Source of the DNA: Ekhidna lutea
Lineage (GTDB): Bacteria > Bacteroidota > Bacteroidia > Cytophagales > Cyclobacteriaceae
Reading direction: 5' to 3'
NCBI RefSeq assembly: GCF_900188325.1
Contig: NZ_FZPD01000005.1
Span: 372,001-436,000 of the forward strand
DNA length: 64,000 nucleotides
Part shown: in pieces, positions 8,224 to 15,366 of the stretch
Numbering within the stretch: the first letter of the stretch is position 1
Layout: every line of letters begins with the position of its first letter
Translations under genes and position numbers: made by a program
Notes under the pieces: model-generated
Told to the model about the DNA's origin: nothing
What the model saw: only the letters and a program-made list of their open reading frames with translations
The model's database searches: none

Positions 8224-9504
8224 TCAGCTCGCCATCTTCTTTAGAAGCTCTTGTCGATCGCCTCCTGGCTTAACTTTTGCTCCAAGATCTTCTATTCTTG
8301 TTGCCACCTTGATCACATTATTCCTTCCAGTAGAAAGCCTTTTGTATGCACTTTCATAAGCAGTCTTAGCATTGTCAAGTCCTTTTCCAACTGTGTGCAT
8401 GTCTTCCAGAAATTTCATGACTTGACCGTGTAGTTTTCCTGCCTCCTCAGCTATAAGCTCCGCGTTTTCATACTGCTTATTTCTTTGCCACAAGTCAGAG
8501 ACAATTTTCAATGACACGAACAAAGTGGAAGAGGTGGTTATCATCACATTTCGTTCTATGGCATATTGAAATAAGTCCGGATCAGCCTGGATTGCAGCAA
8601 TCAAACTTCCTTCAATGGGCAGGAACATGAAGATCATATCTGGTGAATTGATTTGATAGAGGTCTTCGTATCTCTTCTTGGCCAGTTTGTCTATATGATT
8701 TCGCAAGCTCTTGATATGATCCTTCAGCTCGGCTTTTGCCTCATCTCCTTTAGTGCTGCAAAAACGAGTATATGCATTCAGCGACACCTTAGAGTCAATA
8801 ACAAGATGTCTATCATCAGGTAGATTTATTATGACATCCGCTCTTAGTCGGTGCTCATCAGTTACACCAGCCACTTCTCTTTCATAGTGAAGCTTTTTCA
8901 CGAGACCTGCTTTTTGCAGGAGCGTTTCAAGAATTTGCTCGCCCCAGTTTCCTTGATGTTTAGGATTCAGAGTCAGCGCATTGGTTAGATTACTTGCTTC
9001 CATTTGCAATTCGTGATTCAACTTGCCAAGTTGCTGCAATTCACCTCTCAATGAAGTGGTATCCTTAATTCTGCTTTCATTCGTTTCCTTAATCTGTCGT
9101 TCAATCTTCTCCAGAGATGAACCCAGTGGCTTCAGGATTTGATCCAATTGCTCAGACGAATCCTTTTTGAAGTTGTCGGAATTAGTCCTAGCTATCTTAG
9201 AGGCCATTGACTCGAATTGAGACATCATCTCCGCTTGTATTTCTTTTAGCCTCGCTTTTTCTTTCTCAACGTTGGCCACCTCGTTTTTTAACTGGGTTCC
9301 CAAAACCGCGTTTTCAGTTCTCAGTTTTGTCAACTCATATTCCTTCTCATTCCTGTCGGCTAAGACAGTTTCATGAATATCCTTTCGGACATACTCCTTT
9401 TCAACAGTTACTACTGTTAAGGAAACACTTTGCTTACGCAATAGGTGAACGCTGATCAATCCGCAGACCACCAGCCAAACAATTGATGTAATTAATATTT
9501 CCAT
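8224..9504 (-). CDS. rmuC: RmuC family DNA recombination protein
   Basis: Membrane-anchored RmuC-type protein: N-terminal helix (about 3-23, LITSIVWLVVCGLISV), a long coiled coil (about 30-140), then the RmuC nuclease-like domain with LRADVIINLP and HLVIDSKVSLNAY, a D...DSK pattern of the PD-(D/E)XK fold. RmuC proteins limit DNA inversions and have been linked to defence islands. ATG 9504 is preferred to TTG 9531 because it places the helix directly at the N terminus. It is the first gene of the leftward unit; one of the two operator palindromes lies 57 bases upstream. Its copy inside an island beside DUF2779 suggests a cargo rather than housekeeping role. Confidence 0.9.
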   Translation of the reverse strand: MEILITSIVWLVVCGLISVHLLRKQSVSLTVVTVEKEYVRKDIHETVLADRNEKEYELTKLRTENAVLGTQLKNEVANVEKEKARLKEIQAEMMSQFESMASKIARTNSDNFKKDSSEQLDQILKPLGSSLEKIERQIKETNESRIKDTTSLRGELQQLGKLNHELQMEASNLTNALTLNPKHQGNWGEQILETLLQKAGLVKKLHYEREVAGVTDEHRLRADVIINLPDDRHLVIDSKVSLNAYTRFCSTKGDEAKAELKDHIKSLRNHIDKLAKKRYEDLYQINSPDMIFMFLPIEGSLIAAIQADPDLFQYAIERNVMITTSSTLFVSLKIVSDLWQRNKQYENAELIAEEAGKLHGQVMKFLEDMHTVGKGLDNAKTAYESAYKRLSTGRNNVIKVATRIEDLGAKVKPGGDRQELLKKMAS

Positions 9505-9560
9505 TTTCTTATCCTTTAAGCATTTAGACAATTATTGATACTACAAATGTTTAGCGTACC

Positions 9561-9579
9561 TGTTCAGTGATGCTGAACA
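9561..9579. promoter_or_regulatory. Operator site 1 (TGTTCA-N7-TGAACA), upstream of rmuC
   Basis: Perfect inverted repeat TGTTCAGTGATGCTGAACA (7-bp arms, 5-bp centre). It shares the TGTTCA-N7-TGAACA pattern with site 2. It lies 57 bases upstream of the rmuC ATG, where a repressor would control the leftward unit. The WYL protein is the natural candidate to bind it. Confidence 0.65.
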
Positions 9580-9593
9580 ACTGATAAAAACAT

Positions 9594-9626
9594 AAAAAAA
9601 AGACCGAAACTCCTTGAGAATCGGCC
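9594..9626 (-). terminator. Leftward hairpin with T run between the two operators
   Basis: On the minus strand GGCCGA...TCGGTC (9626-9602, one G-U pair, further pairing inside) is followed by eight T (9601-9594). It points toward rmuC but no complete gene lies upstream of it, so it is either an attenuator in the rmuC leader, a guard against read-through from antisense transcription, or the end of a lost gene. Confidence 0.55.
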
Positions 9627-9716
9627 TTTGTCTAAATGGGTGGTTTACCTGGATAGGATCAAATGGAACACCTAGAGACAGGTAATTATTTTGATGTAGC
9701 AAGACTAATAGGAGGT

Positions 9717-9735
9717 TGTTCAATGATTGTGAACA
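9717..9735. promoter_or_regulatory. Operator site 2 (TGTTCA-N7-TGAACA), upstream of the WYL gene
   Basis: TGTTCAATGATTGTGAACA; the flanks extend the palindrome to 8-bp arms, GTTGTTCA and TGAACAAC (9715-9737). It ends 27 bases before the WYL start codon, the usual place for autoregulation. Centre-to-centre distance to site 1 is 156 bp. Confidence 0.68.
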
Positions 9736-9762
9736 ACTTTTGATTTTGATTAATTTTCAGCT

Positions 9763-10767
9763 ATGCCCGACAATAAAAAACCTTCGATCAGGTACATAAT
9801 AATTGACCGTTGTATTCGTAACACAGCAAGAGATTATGGGTTGTCTGAGTTGCTCGCTGCAGTTAACGAAGAGTTGATTGATAGGGGAGTAGAACCAATA
9901 AAAAGCAGAACAACTATATATACAGATATAAATGATTTAGAATTTCAATTCAATGCCCCAATTGAGAAGGTGCAAAAAGGGAATAGGACCTACTTTAAAT
10001 ATTCAGATCCTAATTATTCTTACGGAAATCAACCACTAAATCAAGAAGAAATTGAACACTTGAGGGATGCAGCCAATATACTTAGTAAGTTCTCTGGTGT
10101 TCCAGGGTTTGATTGGATACATGATATAACATCAAAGCTTGAAATCGGTACATTCAAAGAATCTGGTGATCCTAATGTTATATCATTTGATTCAAGCGAA
10201 TTTCTTAAGGGTAAAAATTTTATTGGACCAATATTCCATGCTATTGTTAAAAAGAAAGTTCTGAAAATATCGTATCAAAAATTCAAAAGCAGCAAAGAGA
10301 AAACTCATCAAGTTCATCCGTATCATTTAAAAGAATATGATAGTAGGTGGTATATCTTAGGCTATTTACCGCATATTGATGACCTGATCACCTTAGGCGT
10401 TGATAGAATTAATAAAGTTGAGGTTGTTAAGAATGATAGCTTTATAGACAATGAAAGGTTTGATTTCGTAGACTATTTTGAGGATTTGATTGGAATCTGG
10501 AAGGAGAAAGATGTAAAGCCAATCAATGTTAAATTAAAGTTTTCCAAAAAGATGTCAGATTACATTCTGACTAAACCAATTCACGGATCACAAAAGGAAA
10601 GGTCTTTGGATGACGGTAGCTTGTTGGTTGAGTTAGAAGTAATCCCTAATTATGAATTAGAAAACCTAATACTCTCTTTTCATAGTCATGTTGAGGTATT
10701 GGAACCAGAATCATTTCGAAATAGGATAATTGAATTGATTACAGATGCAAAATCAAAATATGAGTAG
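9763..10767 (+). CDS. WYL-domain transcriptional regulator
   Basis: 334-aa DNA-binding regulator: winged helix-turn-helix N terminus (about 8-80), WYL domain (about 150-240) with the signature segment YHLKEYDSRWYILGY (WYIL 196-199), and a C-terminal WCX-like extension (about 245-330). WYL proteins sense ligands, possibly nucleic acid fragments, and commonly repress phage-defence operons (BrxR and CapW types). It is transcribed away from the RmuC/DUF2779 unit, and one of two matching palindromes lies just before each transcription unit. Autorepression plus control of the leftward operon is the natural reading, inferred from layout. Confidence 0.92.
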   Translation: MPDNKKPSIRYIIIDRCIRNTARDYGLSELLAAVNEELIDRGVEPIKSRTTIYTDINDLEFQFNAPIEKVQKGNRTYFKYSDPNYSYGNQPLNQEEIEHLRDAANILSKFSGVPGFDWIHDITSKLEIGTFKESGDPNVISFDSSEFLKGKNFIGPIFHAIVKKKVLKISYQKFKSSKEKTHQVHPYHLKEYDSRWYILGYLPHIDDLITLGVDRINKVEVVKNDSFIDNERFDFVDYFEDLIGIWKEKDVKPINVKLKFSKKMSDYILTKPIHGSQKERSLDDGSLLVELEVIPNYELENLILSFHSHVEVLEPESFRNRIIELITDAKSKYE

Positions 10768-10793
10768 TTCAAGATCACTTAACATTCTATTGA

Positions 10794-11033
10794 GGTATTG
10801 ATCGTTTTCATCAAGACTATTTGAGATATGAAGTTGCATTAGTAGATGACGTAAGAGTTGAAGCAACCAAAGGAGCATTGGGTCACCATTAATTACAAAA
10901 TGTGGTAATTTCAAAGTACATCACTGGTCACATAAAAAAAACTGAAATTGTGATCCCTGATAGTGAAGTGAGTCAGAATGGCATAGAGCCTGGAAGAACA
11001 AATTCCCTGATGACTGGCAAGAAGCTTCAAGGC
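10794..11033 (+). pseudogene. Possible decayed gene fragment between the WYL gene and the 289-aa membrane gene
   Basis: The 341-base gap 10768-11108 has no intact gene. One frame runs 80 codons from 10794 to a stop at 11034 with a single internal TAA (10890-10892). The reading is protein-like (RYEVALVDDVRVEATKGALG, then VVISKYITGHIKKTEIVIPD). It may be the remnant of a lost gene or chance; I do not recognise it. Confidence 0.3.
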
Positions 11034-11108
11034 TAAATGGTTGAAACATTCACTAATACGTAAACATTTATTTCCTGAGTCTTAACATTGATGTAAATAA
11101 TCATACAT

Positions 11109-11978
11109 ATGGACTTTTTTGTTGTTAGTTGTTTGATAGTAGCACTTACTTTATTGATTTATCTACTCAGCCCATACATTATATACATTTTTCGCACACT
11201 CGATCTTAAGAAGTTGTATTTGAAATTCTATGATCCACTAGATGAAAGTCAGAATCATTCAAGGTTTAGAGAGTTTTTGGAGTTTCAAATTTCTGCTGAC
11301 AGATTGAGTCATTATGTTGGTATCGAAATACTAAATCGGAGACGATTCAGAAAGAAAGAGAAACAACTCAAAAGCTATAGGGGCGAATTACTGGAACTTA
11401 AACTTAACCTAGTTAAAAGGAATAGGCTGTTTTTCTTAAATCAATGTCAAAAATCGCTAGATGAACTAAATTATGAACTTCACTTTATTCAATTTAAGTA
11501 CTACGATAAACTTTATGATTCTATTAGATCATTGGTCGCCTCTCAGGATCATTCCTCACCAACCAGAGATGAATTACTAAGTAAGCTGAAATACCCCAAC
11601 AAATTTGAATTTTCAAATCATAAATTTCACGAACAGCTTTTTGATCTTATCTATAACAAGTACTTTGATTTCATTAAGGCTGTTGCTCAAGTTCTTGGGT
11701 GGATAGACTGCCAAAATGATTTGTTTCATTTTGATAATAACGTCCCTAAACAACAGATAATCAGGCTGGCAGCTATTTCCCAATATATTTTAGAGGATAA
11801 TGGTGTTTTAGAACTGAAGACCAAAGATCATCAAATGAGAGGGGAGTCCATAATGATCTTATTTAACTGGAAATATGATTACACTGGACCCTCCAATAAG
11901 AAGTTTCAGCAATTTGGTGAGATCATTAGCTCCACGAATAGAGATAAACTTGATAAGGTTTTTGATTCAATAAATTAG
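11109..11978 (+). CDS. Membrane-anchored protein of unknown function
   Basis: 289 aa, not recognised. A single N-terminal transmembrane helix (about 3-28, VVSCLIVALTLLIYLLSP) is followed by a basic, helical region (about 75-130, rich in K/R/L and likely coiled coil) and a mixed C-terminal half ending near MILFNWKYDYTGPSNKKFQQF. No catalytic motif is visible. It follows the decayed region and precedes the repeat-bearing promoter of the HTH gene, on the same strand. No operon partner is evident: 130 bases separate it from the previous remnant's end region and 100 bases from the next start. It could be island cargo. Confidence 0.75.
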   Translation: MDFFVVSCLIVALTLLIYLLSPYIIYIFRTLDLKKLYLKFYDPLDESQNHSRFREFLEFQISADRLSHYVGIEILNRRRFRKKEKQLKSYRGELLELKLNLVKRNRLFFLNQCQKSLDELNYELHFIQFKYYDKLYDSIRSLVASQDHSSPTRDELLSKLKYPNKFEFSNHKFHEQLFDLIYNKYFDFIKAVAQVLGWIDCQNDLFHFDNNVPKQQIIRLAAISQYILEDNGVLELKTKDHQMRGESIMILFNWKYDYTGPSNKKFQQFGEIISSTNRDKLDKVFDSIN

Positions 11979-12007
11979 ATACTCTATCTAGTATTTTAGA
12001 TACTCTA
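11975..12007 (+). repeat. Two direct repeats TTAGATACTCTA, 21 bp apart, before the HTH gene
   Basis: TTAGATACTCTA occurs at 11975-11986 and 11996-12007, a spacing of two helical turns, starting at the stop codon of the preceding gene and ending 71 bases before the ATG of the HTH gene. It looks like a two-site operator for a regulator, possibly the HTH protein itself, or a recombination-directionality site. Confidence 0.5.
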
Positions 12008-12078
12008 GACAGGTCTGTAAGTTTCGTTTTTTCTATTGTACTACAGTGCACATTCGCATCTATACAAAACTATTCACG

Positions 12079-12300
12079 ATGCGAGATACAGAACGAAAAT
12101 TAGAATACATGCCGCTTCAGGCTGTCCTTGAAGAGCTTCAAATCAGTAAGGAATGGGCTTATAAGTTGGCAAGAAAGGGACGTCTTAAAATGTACTATAT
12201 GGACGTCAACAAAAAGGGAGAACCGTCTGGTAAGGTATTTCTAAGAGTTGACCAGATCAATCAAATCTTTTTGGAGAAACAAACTGATGATGTCTTATGA
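12079..12300 (+). CDS. Small helix-turn-helix (excisionase-like) DNA-binding protein
   Basis: 73 aa from ATG 12079; a GTG at 12046 would add 11 residues lacking the fold. The pattern PLQAVLEELQISKEWAYKLARKGRLKMYY...GKVFLRVDQINQIF matches small winged-helix proteins of the excisionase/HTH_17 class: helix-turn-helix, beta hairpin, then a helix with an anchoring RVDQI. Such proteins precede replication genes in Bacteroidota mobile elements and act as directionality factors or regulators. The stop overlaps the next start by 4 bases (ATGA), so it is co-translated with the ATPase gene. Direct repeats upstream may be its target. Confidence 0.75.
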   Translation: MRDTERKLEYMPLQAVLEELQISKEWAYKLARKGRLKMYYMDVNKKGEPSGKVFLRVDQINQIFLEKQTDDVL

Positions 12301-13502
12301 GTTCGTCTAAAGATACTCAATACATCAGAGTTGGTACGACCTACTATAAGTATGTAGATATACCATTAATTTCAGGAGATAAGATAAGAAGACTTGTTCC
12401 CTGGAGTAGACAGACGATTCTTCATGATCATCCATCAAAAATCCTATCTAAGATCAAGAAGTTTGACGGTTTTTGCAATATTCCGAATCACTTAGAATAT
12501 AAAGAGGAACATAATAATTTCCTCAATTTATATAAGCGCGTGCCATACCTTCCAAAAGAAGGAATGTTTGAAACTACAGTTTATTTCCTTAAACACATTT
12601 TTGGTGAGCAGTACGAAATTGGCTTAGACTACCTGACAATTTTGTATAGATACCCTACTCAAATGCTTCCCATTTTATGTCTAGTGAGTAAAGAAAGAAA
12701 AACAGGTAAAACCAAATTTATTGATTTTATGAAGTTGATTTTTTCTGAGAACATGACCTATAATACGAACGAGGATTTCAGGAGTCAGTTTAATTCAGAT
12801 TGGGCCGGAAAACTACTTATTTGTGTTGATGAGGTTCTTCTGGATAGGAGAGAAGACAGTGAACGAATTAAAAATCTAGCAACAGCATCTTCTTTCAAAT
12901 CTGAGGCGAAGGGTAAAGATCGCGTTGAGTCTGAGTTTTTCGGAAAGTTCATTCTTTGCAGTAATCATGAAGATAATTTCATTCAAATTGATTCGGGGGA
13001 GACAAGATATTGGATTAGAAAAATACCACGATTTGAAAAAGAAGATATAAACCTATTACAACGGTTGAAAGAGGAAATACCAGCTTTCCTATTTCATCTA
13101 CTCAATAGAAAGATTTTAAGTAAACGAAAGACTCGTATGTGGTTTGAGGAGTCAATTCTACGGACCGAAGCGTTAAAAAAGGTTATCTATAGAAACAGAA
13201 CTCATCTTCAAGTAGAAGTACTCATGATTTTGAATGGAATTGTTGAAGACTTTGAGTTGGAAGAGATTCAAGTTTGCCTGACGGATCTTCTGCCATTTTT
13301 AAAGCAATCTTCAATAAAAGCCTCAAGGTTTGAAATTAAACAGATTTTTGAAGGGGAATGGAATCTTTCAAGCAGAGAAAACTCATATACCTACACTCGA
13401 TATGAGCTAGTGGGAGGTGCCATTGTAGCCAGATCTCAGCAAAAAGGGAGATACTACACCATCTCTAAAGAGCTACTAAACGAAAAGATGAAGGAAAGAT
13501 GA
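12297..13502 (+). CDS. Primase-helicase-like P-loop ATPase of a mobile element (SF3-like)
   Basis: 401-aa P-loop ATPase. Walker A SKERKTGKTKF (131-141; G137, K138, T139), Walker B LLICVDEV (173-180) and a downstream FILCSNHEDNF segment (sensor-like Asn) fit the SF3 helicase/primase-helicase proteins found in Bacteroidota integrative elements and phages. The C-terminal part contains wHTH-like sequence. It probably unwinds the origin of the excised element. It overlaps the HTH gene by 4 bases and is followed directly by a phased GATGA/TTCATC repeat array whose first copies lie inside its last codons. The exact subfamily is not certain. Confidence 0.8.
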   Translation: MSSSKDTQYIRVGTTYYKYVDIPLISGDKIRRLVPWSRQTILHDHPSKILSKIKKFDGFCNIPNHLEYKEEHNNFLNLYKRVPYLPKEGMFETTVYFLKHIFGEQYEIGLDYLTILYRYPTQMLPILCLVSKERKTGKTKFIDFMKLIFSENMTYNTNEDFRSQFNSDWAGKLLICVDEVLLDRREDSERIKNLATASSFKSEAKGKDRVESEFFGKFILCSNHEDNFIQIDSGETRYWIRKIPRFEKEDINLLQRLKEEIPAFLFHLLNRKILSKRKTRMWFEESILRTEALKKVIYRNRTHLQVEVLMILNGIVEDFELEEIQVCLTDLLPFLKQSSIKASRFEIKQIFEGEWNLSSRENSYTYTRYELVGGAIVARSQQKGRYYTISKELLNEKMKER

Positions 13503-13648
13503 TGACAGATGAGAGTCAGTTATAAGATACTGAATATCAACCTGTTAAATATTCATCTATCGTTCATCTAGGATTCATCAGAAATAGAAAGATGAAAATT
13601 CATCATCTGCAATCTCAAAAGATGATAAAAAGATGACTATTAGATGAT
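13487..13648. repeat. Phased GATGA/TTCATC iteron-like array, candidate replication origin of the island
   Basis: GATGA lies at 13487, 13498 and 13508. TTCATC (its inverse with one more base) lies at 13552, 13563 and 13574, exactly 11 bp apart. A perfect dyad GATGAAAATTCATC spans 13591-13604. GATGA lies again at 13621, 13632 and 13643, exactly 11 bp apart. One more TCATC is at 13688. Regular one-turn phasing in both orientations around a dyad, directly after the ATPase gene and in AT-rich DNA, is what an initiator-binding origin or strong operator looks like. Confidence 0.62.
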
Positions 13649-13696
13649 CTTCTATATATCTGAAAACCAATCGCTTATTAATCAAAATCATCAAAA

Positions 13697-14341
13697 ATGA
13701 CTAGAATATCCAACTACTTGACAAGCTTCGATGCTGTAGTAATGGGATTACTAATTTTCCTCTCCTACAGATTTTTTGAAGTTCAATCCCTATTTGAAAG
13801 GTATCTGCCACTAAGTGATTCAATACTTCAAATTGCATCTCACCTCATTGCTTTTGTAGTAGTATTTACTTTATTAATCTTTAGTGCCAATCTAGACAGA
13901 TTTAAGGTTCACCAACACGATAGTGGATCCTGGATAAAAGTTGCTCTGTTTGTTTTCACAATCACTGTGAACTTTTTCTTTTGGCGCTGCTGGGAGGGTG
14001 GTGTGGAGAATGAACCGTATCAACTAAGCATCTTCTTCAAGATCACTATCACCCTATTTCTTGGAATTTTTGATTACGGTTTTAATCATATTTTCATATC
14101 CGCCTGGAAAGAGAAGCAAAGCCTCAGCAAGTTATCTTTTTCTCTTAGCCAGCTAAAAGAGAAAGAGAGCGAACTACAAGTAAGAGTGAGCAAGCTTTCA
14201 GCAAGCGTCAGCGAGCTTATTGCAAAGCATGATAAAAAGAGATGTCCAAGATGTCATGCTGACTTACCCTCTATACATGCTAGAAATGCCCATTTAAGAA
14301 CCTGTCACGAAACTCCTAAAATCTTAAACAATGAACTGTAA
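13697..14341 (+). CDS. Multi-pass membrane protein with coiled coil and C-terminal C2H2-type zinc-finger-like motif
   Basis: 214 aa. Four hydrophobic helices (about 10-28, 43-65, 78-97, 108-128), then a coiled coil (about 133-178, SFSLSQLKEKESELQVRVSKL) and a terminal CPRC...H...H...CH segment (KRCPRCHADLP, then ARNAHLRTCHE) able to bind zinc. I know no named family with this layout. It lies between the repeat array and the primase gene and overlaps the latter by 11 bases, so it belongs to the replication/mobility block. A membrane anchor that binds DNA or the replisome is a possible role; this is inference. Confidence 0.75.
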   Translation: MTRISNYLTSFDAVVMGLLIFLSYRFFEVQSLFERYLPLSDSILQIASHLIAFVVVFTLLIFSANLDRFKVHQHDSGSWIKVALFVFTITVNFFFWRCWEGGVENEPYQLSIFFKITITLFLGIFDYGFNHIFISAWKEKQSLSKLSFSLSQLKEKESELQVRVSKLSASVSELIAKHDKKRCPRCHADLPSIHARNAHLRTCHETPKILNNEL

Positions 14342-15224
14342 ACAATTGAATAACATGGATCCAGAGATATTGCTTCGTGAGTTAGGGCATGAACCGGTTC
14401 GTCGTAATGGAAATGAACTATTGTACAGAGCACCTTATAGAGATGATTCCCATCCTTCTCTTTCTCTAAACCGAAAAAAGAGGGTATGGATCGATTATGG
14501 TACAGGAGAAGGAGGTAAGATGGTAGATCTAGTGATGCGAATAATGGGAGAAAAATCGGTTTTAAGTATGCTTCAGAGGATCAGGACCTATGGTATTATT
14601 CCGAGTATAGGATCTAATCCTAAACCGGTAGATTTAATTAAAAAATCCTATGAAATATTGTCAGTTACAAAAGTAGGATCAGAGCCTTTGATTAGGTATT
14701 TGAAGAAAAGAGGAATCAACTTAGGAACAGTGTATGAACTAATTAATGAGGTTAGATACAAGAATACAAATGGTGTTTATTATGCACTGGCTTTCGAAAA
14801 CCGAAGTTCGGGTTTCGAAATTAGAAATGAACTCATGAAGAAGGCCATCTGTCTGGGTAATAAAGATATCTCTATTGTGAATGGAGAAGGTCAAGACATT
14901 GCTGTATTTGAAGGCTTTTTCGACTTTCTTTCTTACCTCGAATTATACCCAAATAGACCATATAAGACGCATCTTATTTTGAACTCAATTGCAATGACCG
15001 ACCGAGCAATTTCATACCTCAAAGGTACTGGTCTAAGCCACAATATTGAGTTGTATTTGGATAATGATTCAGCAGGCAGAATGGGGTCTGAAAAATTCAT
15101 GAAAGCTTGTGGTAATCGGGTAATTGATAAATCAGATAGCTACAATTTAAGCAAGGATTTGAATGATCACTTAACGCGTTTGATTAAAAGGAATAATCAG
15201 CATGGGAAAGGATTTGGTTTGTAG
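14331..15224 (+). CDS. Toprim-domain DNA primase of a mobile element
   Basis: 297-aa primase-like protein. The N terminus has the layout of a CHC2-type module (LLYRAPYRDDSHPSLSL...VWIDYGTGEGG) but without the cysteines that bind zinc. The Toprim domain has E194 in VFEGFFDFL and the DxD pair D244/D246 in YLDNDSAGR. Such proteins make primers for mobile-element replication or transfer in Bacteroidota. ATG 14331 overlaps the previous stop by 11 bases; ATG 14355 (MDPEILLREL) is a good alternative. The oriT-like region follows directly. Confidence 0.85.
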   Translation: MNCKQLNNMDPEILLRELGHEPVRRNGNELLYRAPYRDDSHPSLSLNRKKRVWIDYGTGEGGKMVDLVMRIMGEKSVLSMLQRIRTYGIIPSIGSNPKPVDLIKKSYEILSVTKVGSEPLIRYLKKRGINLGTVYELINEVRYKNTNGVYYALAFENRSSGFEIRNELMKKAICLGNKDISIVNGEGQDIAVFEGFFDFLSYLELYPNRPYKTHLILNSIAMTDRAISYLKGTGLSHNIELYLDNDSAGRMGSEKFMKACGNRVIDKSDSYNLSKDLNDHLTRLIKRNNQHGKGFGL

Positions 15225-15344
15225 CGAACAAGGCTTTAGTTCGGGCTACTACAGCGGGATAGATTTAATCCCCTAGCGCACTAGGGGTTCTCCCTCCAAT
15301 CAGCAGAGCTGAAAGTCGTACAAACCCCGTGCGCCCTTCGGGTT
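15221..15344. other. Candidate origin of transfer (oriT): clustered inverted repeats before the relaxase gene
   Basis: The 142-base gap between primase and relaxase is GC-richer than its surroundings and holds three hairpins. The first is GTAGCGAAC / GTTCGGGCTAC (15221-15249, two-base bulge). The second is CCCCTAG-CGCA-CTAGGGG (15270-15287, perfect). The third is AACCC...GGGTT around CCC-TTC-GGG (15323-15344). Hairpins just upstream of a relaxase gene are the normal form of oriT. The nic site cannot be named from sequence alone. Confidence 0.55.
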
Positions 15345-15366
15345 ATAAGTATTTAACAATAGAATC

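Noticed and set aside
9541-9723. 60-codon open frame on the minus strand upstream of rmuC
   Set aside because: It runs across both the operator and the terminator hairpin, has low-complexity composition and no protein-like features.
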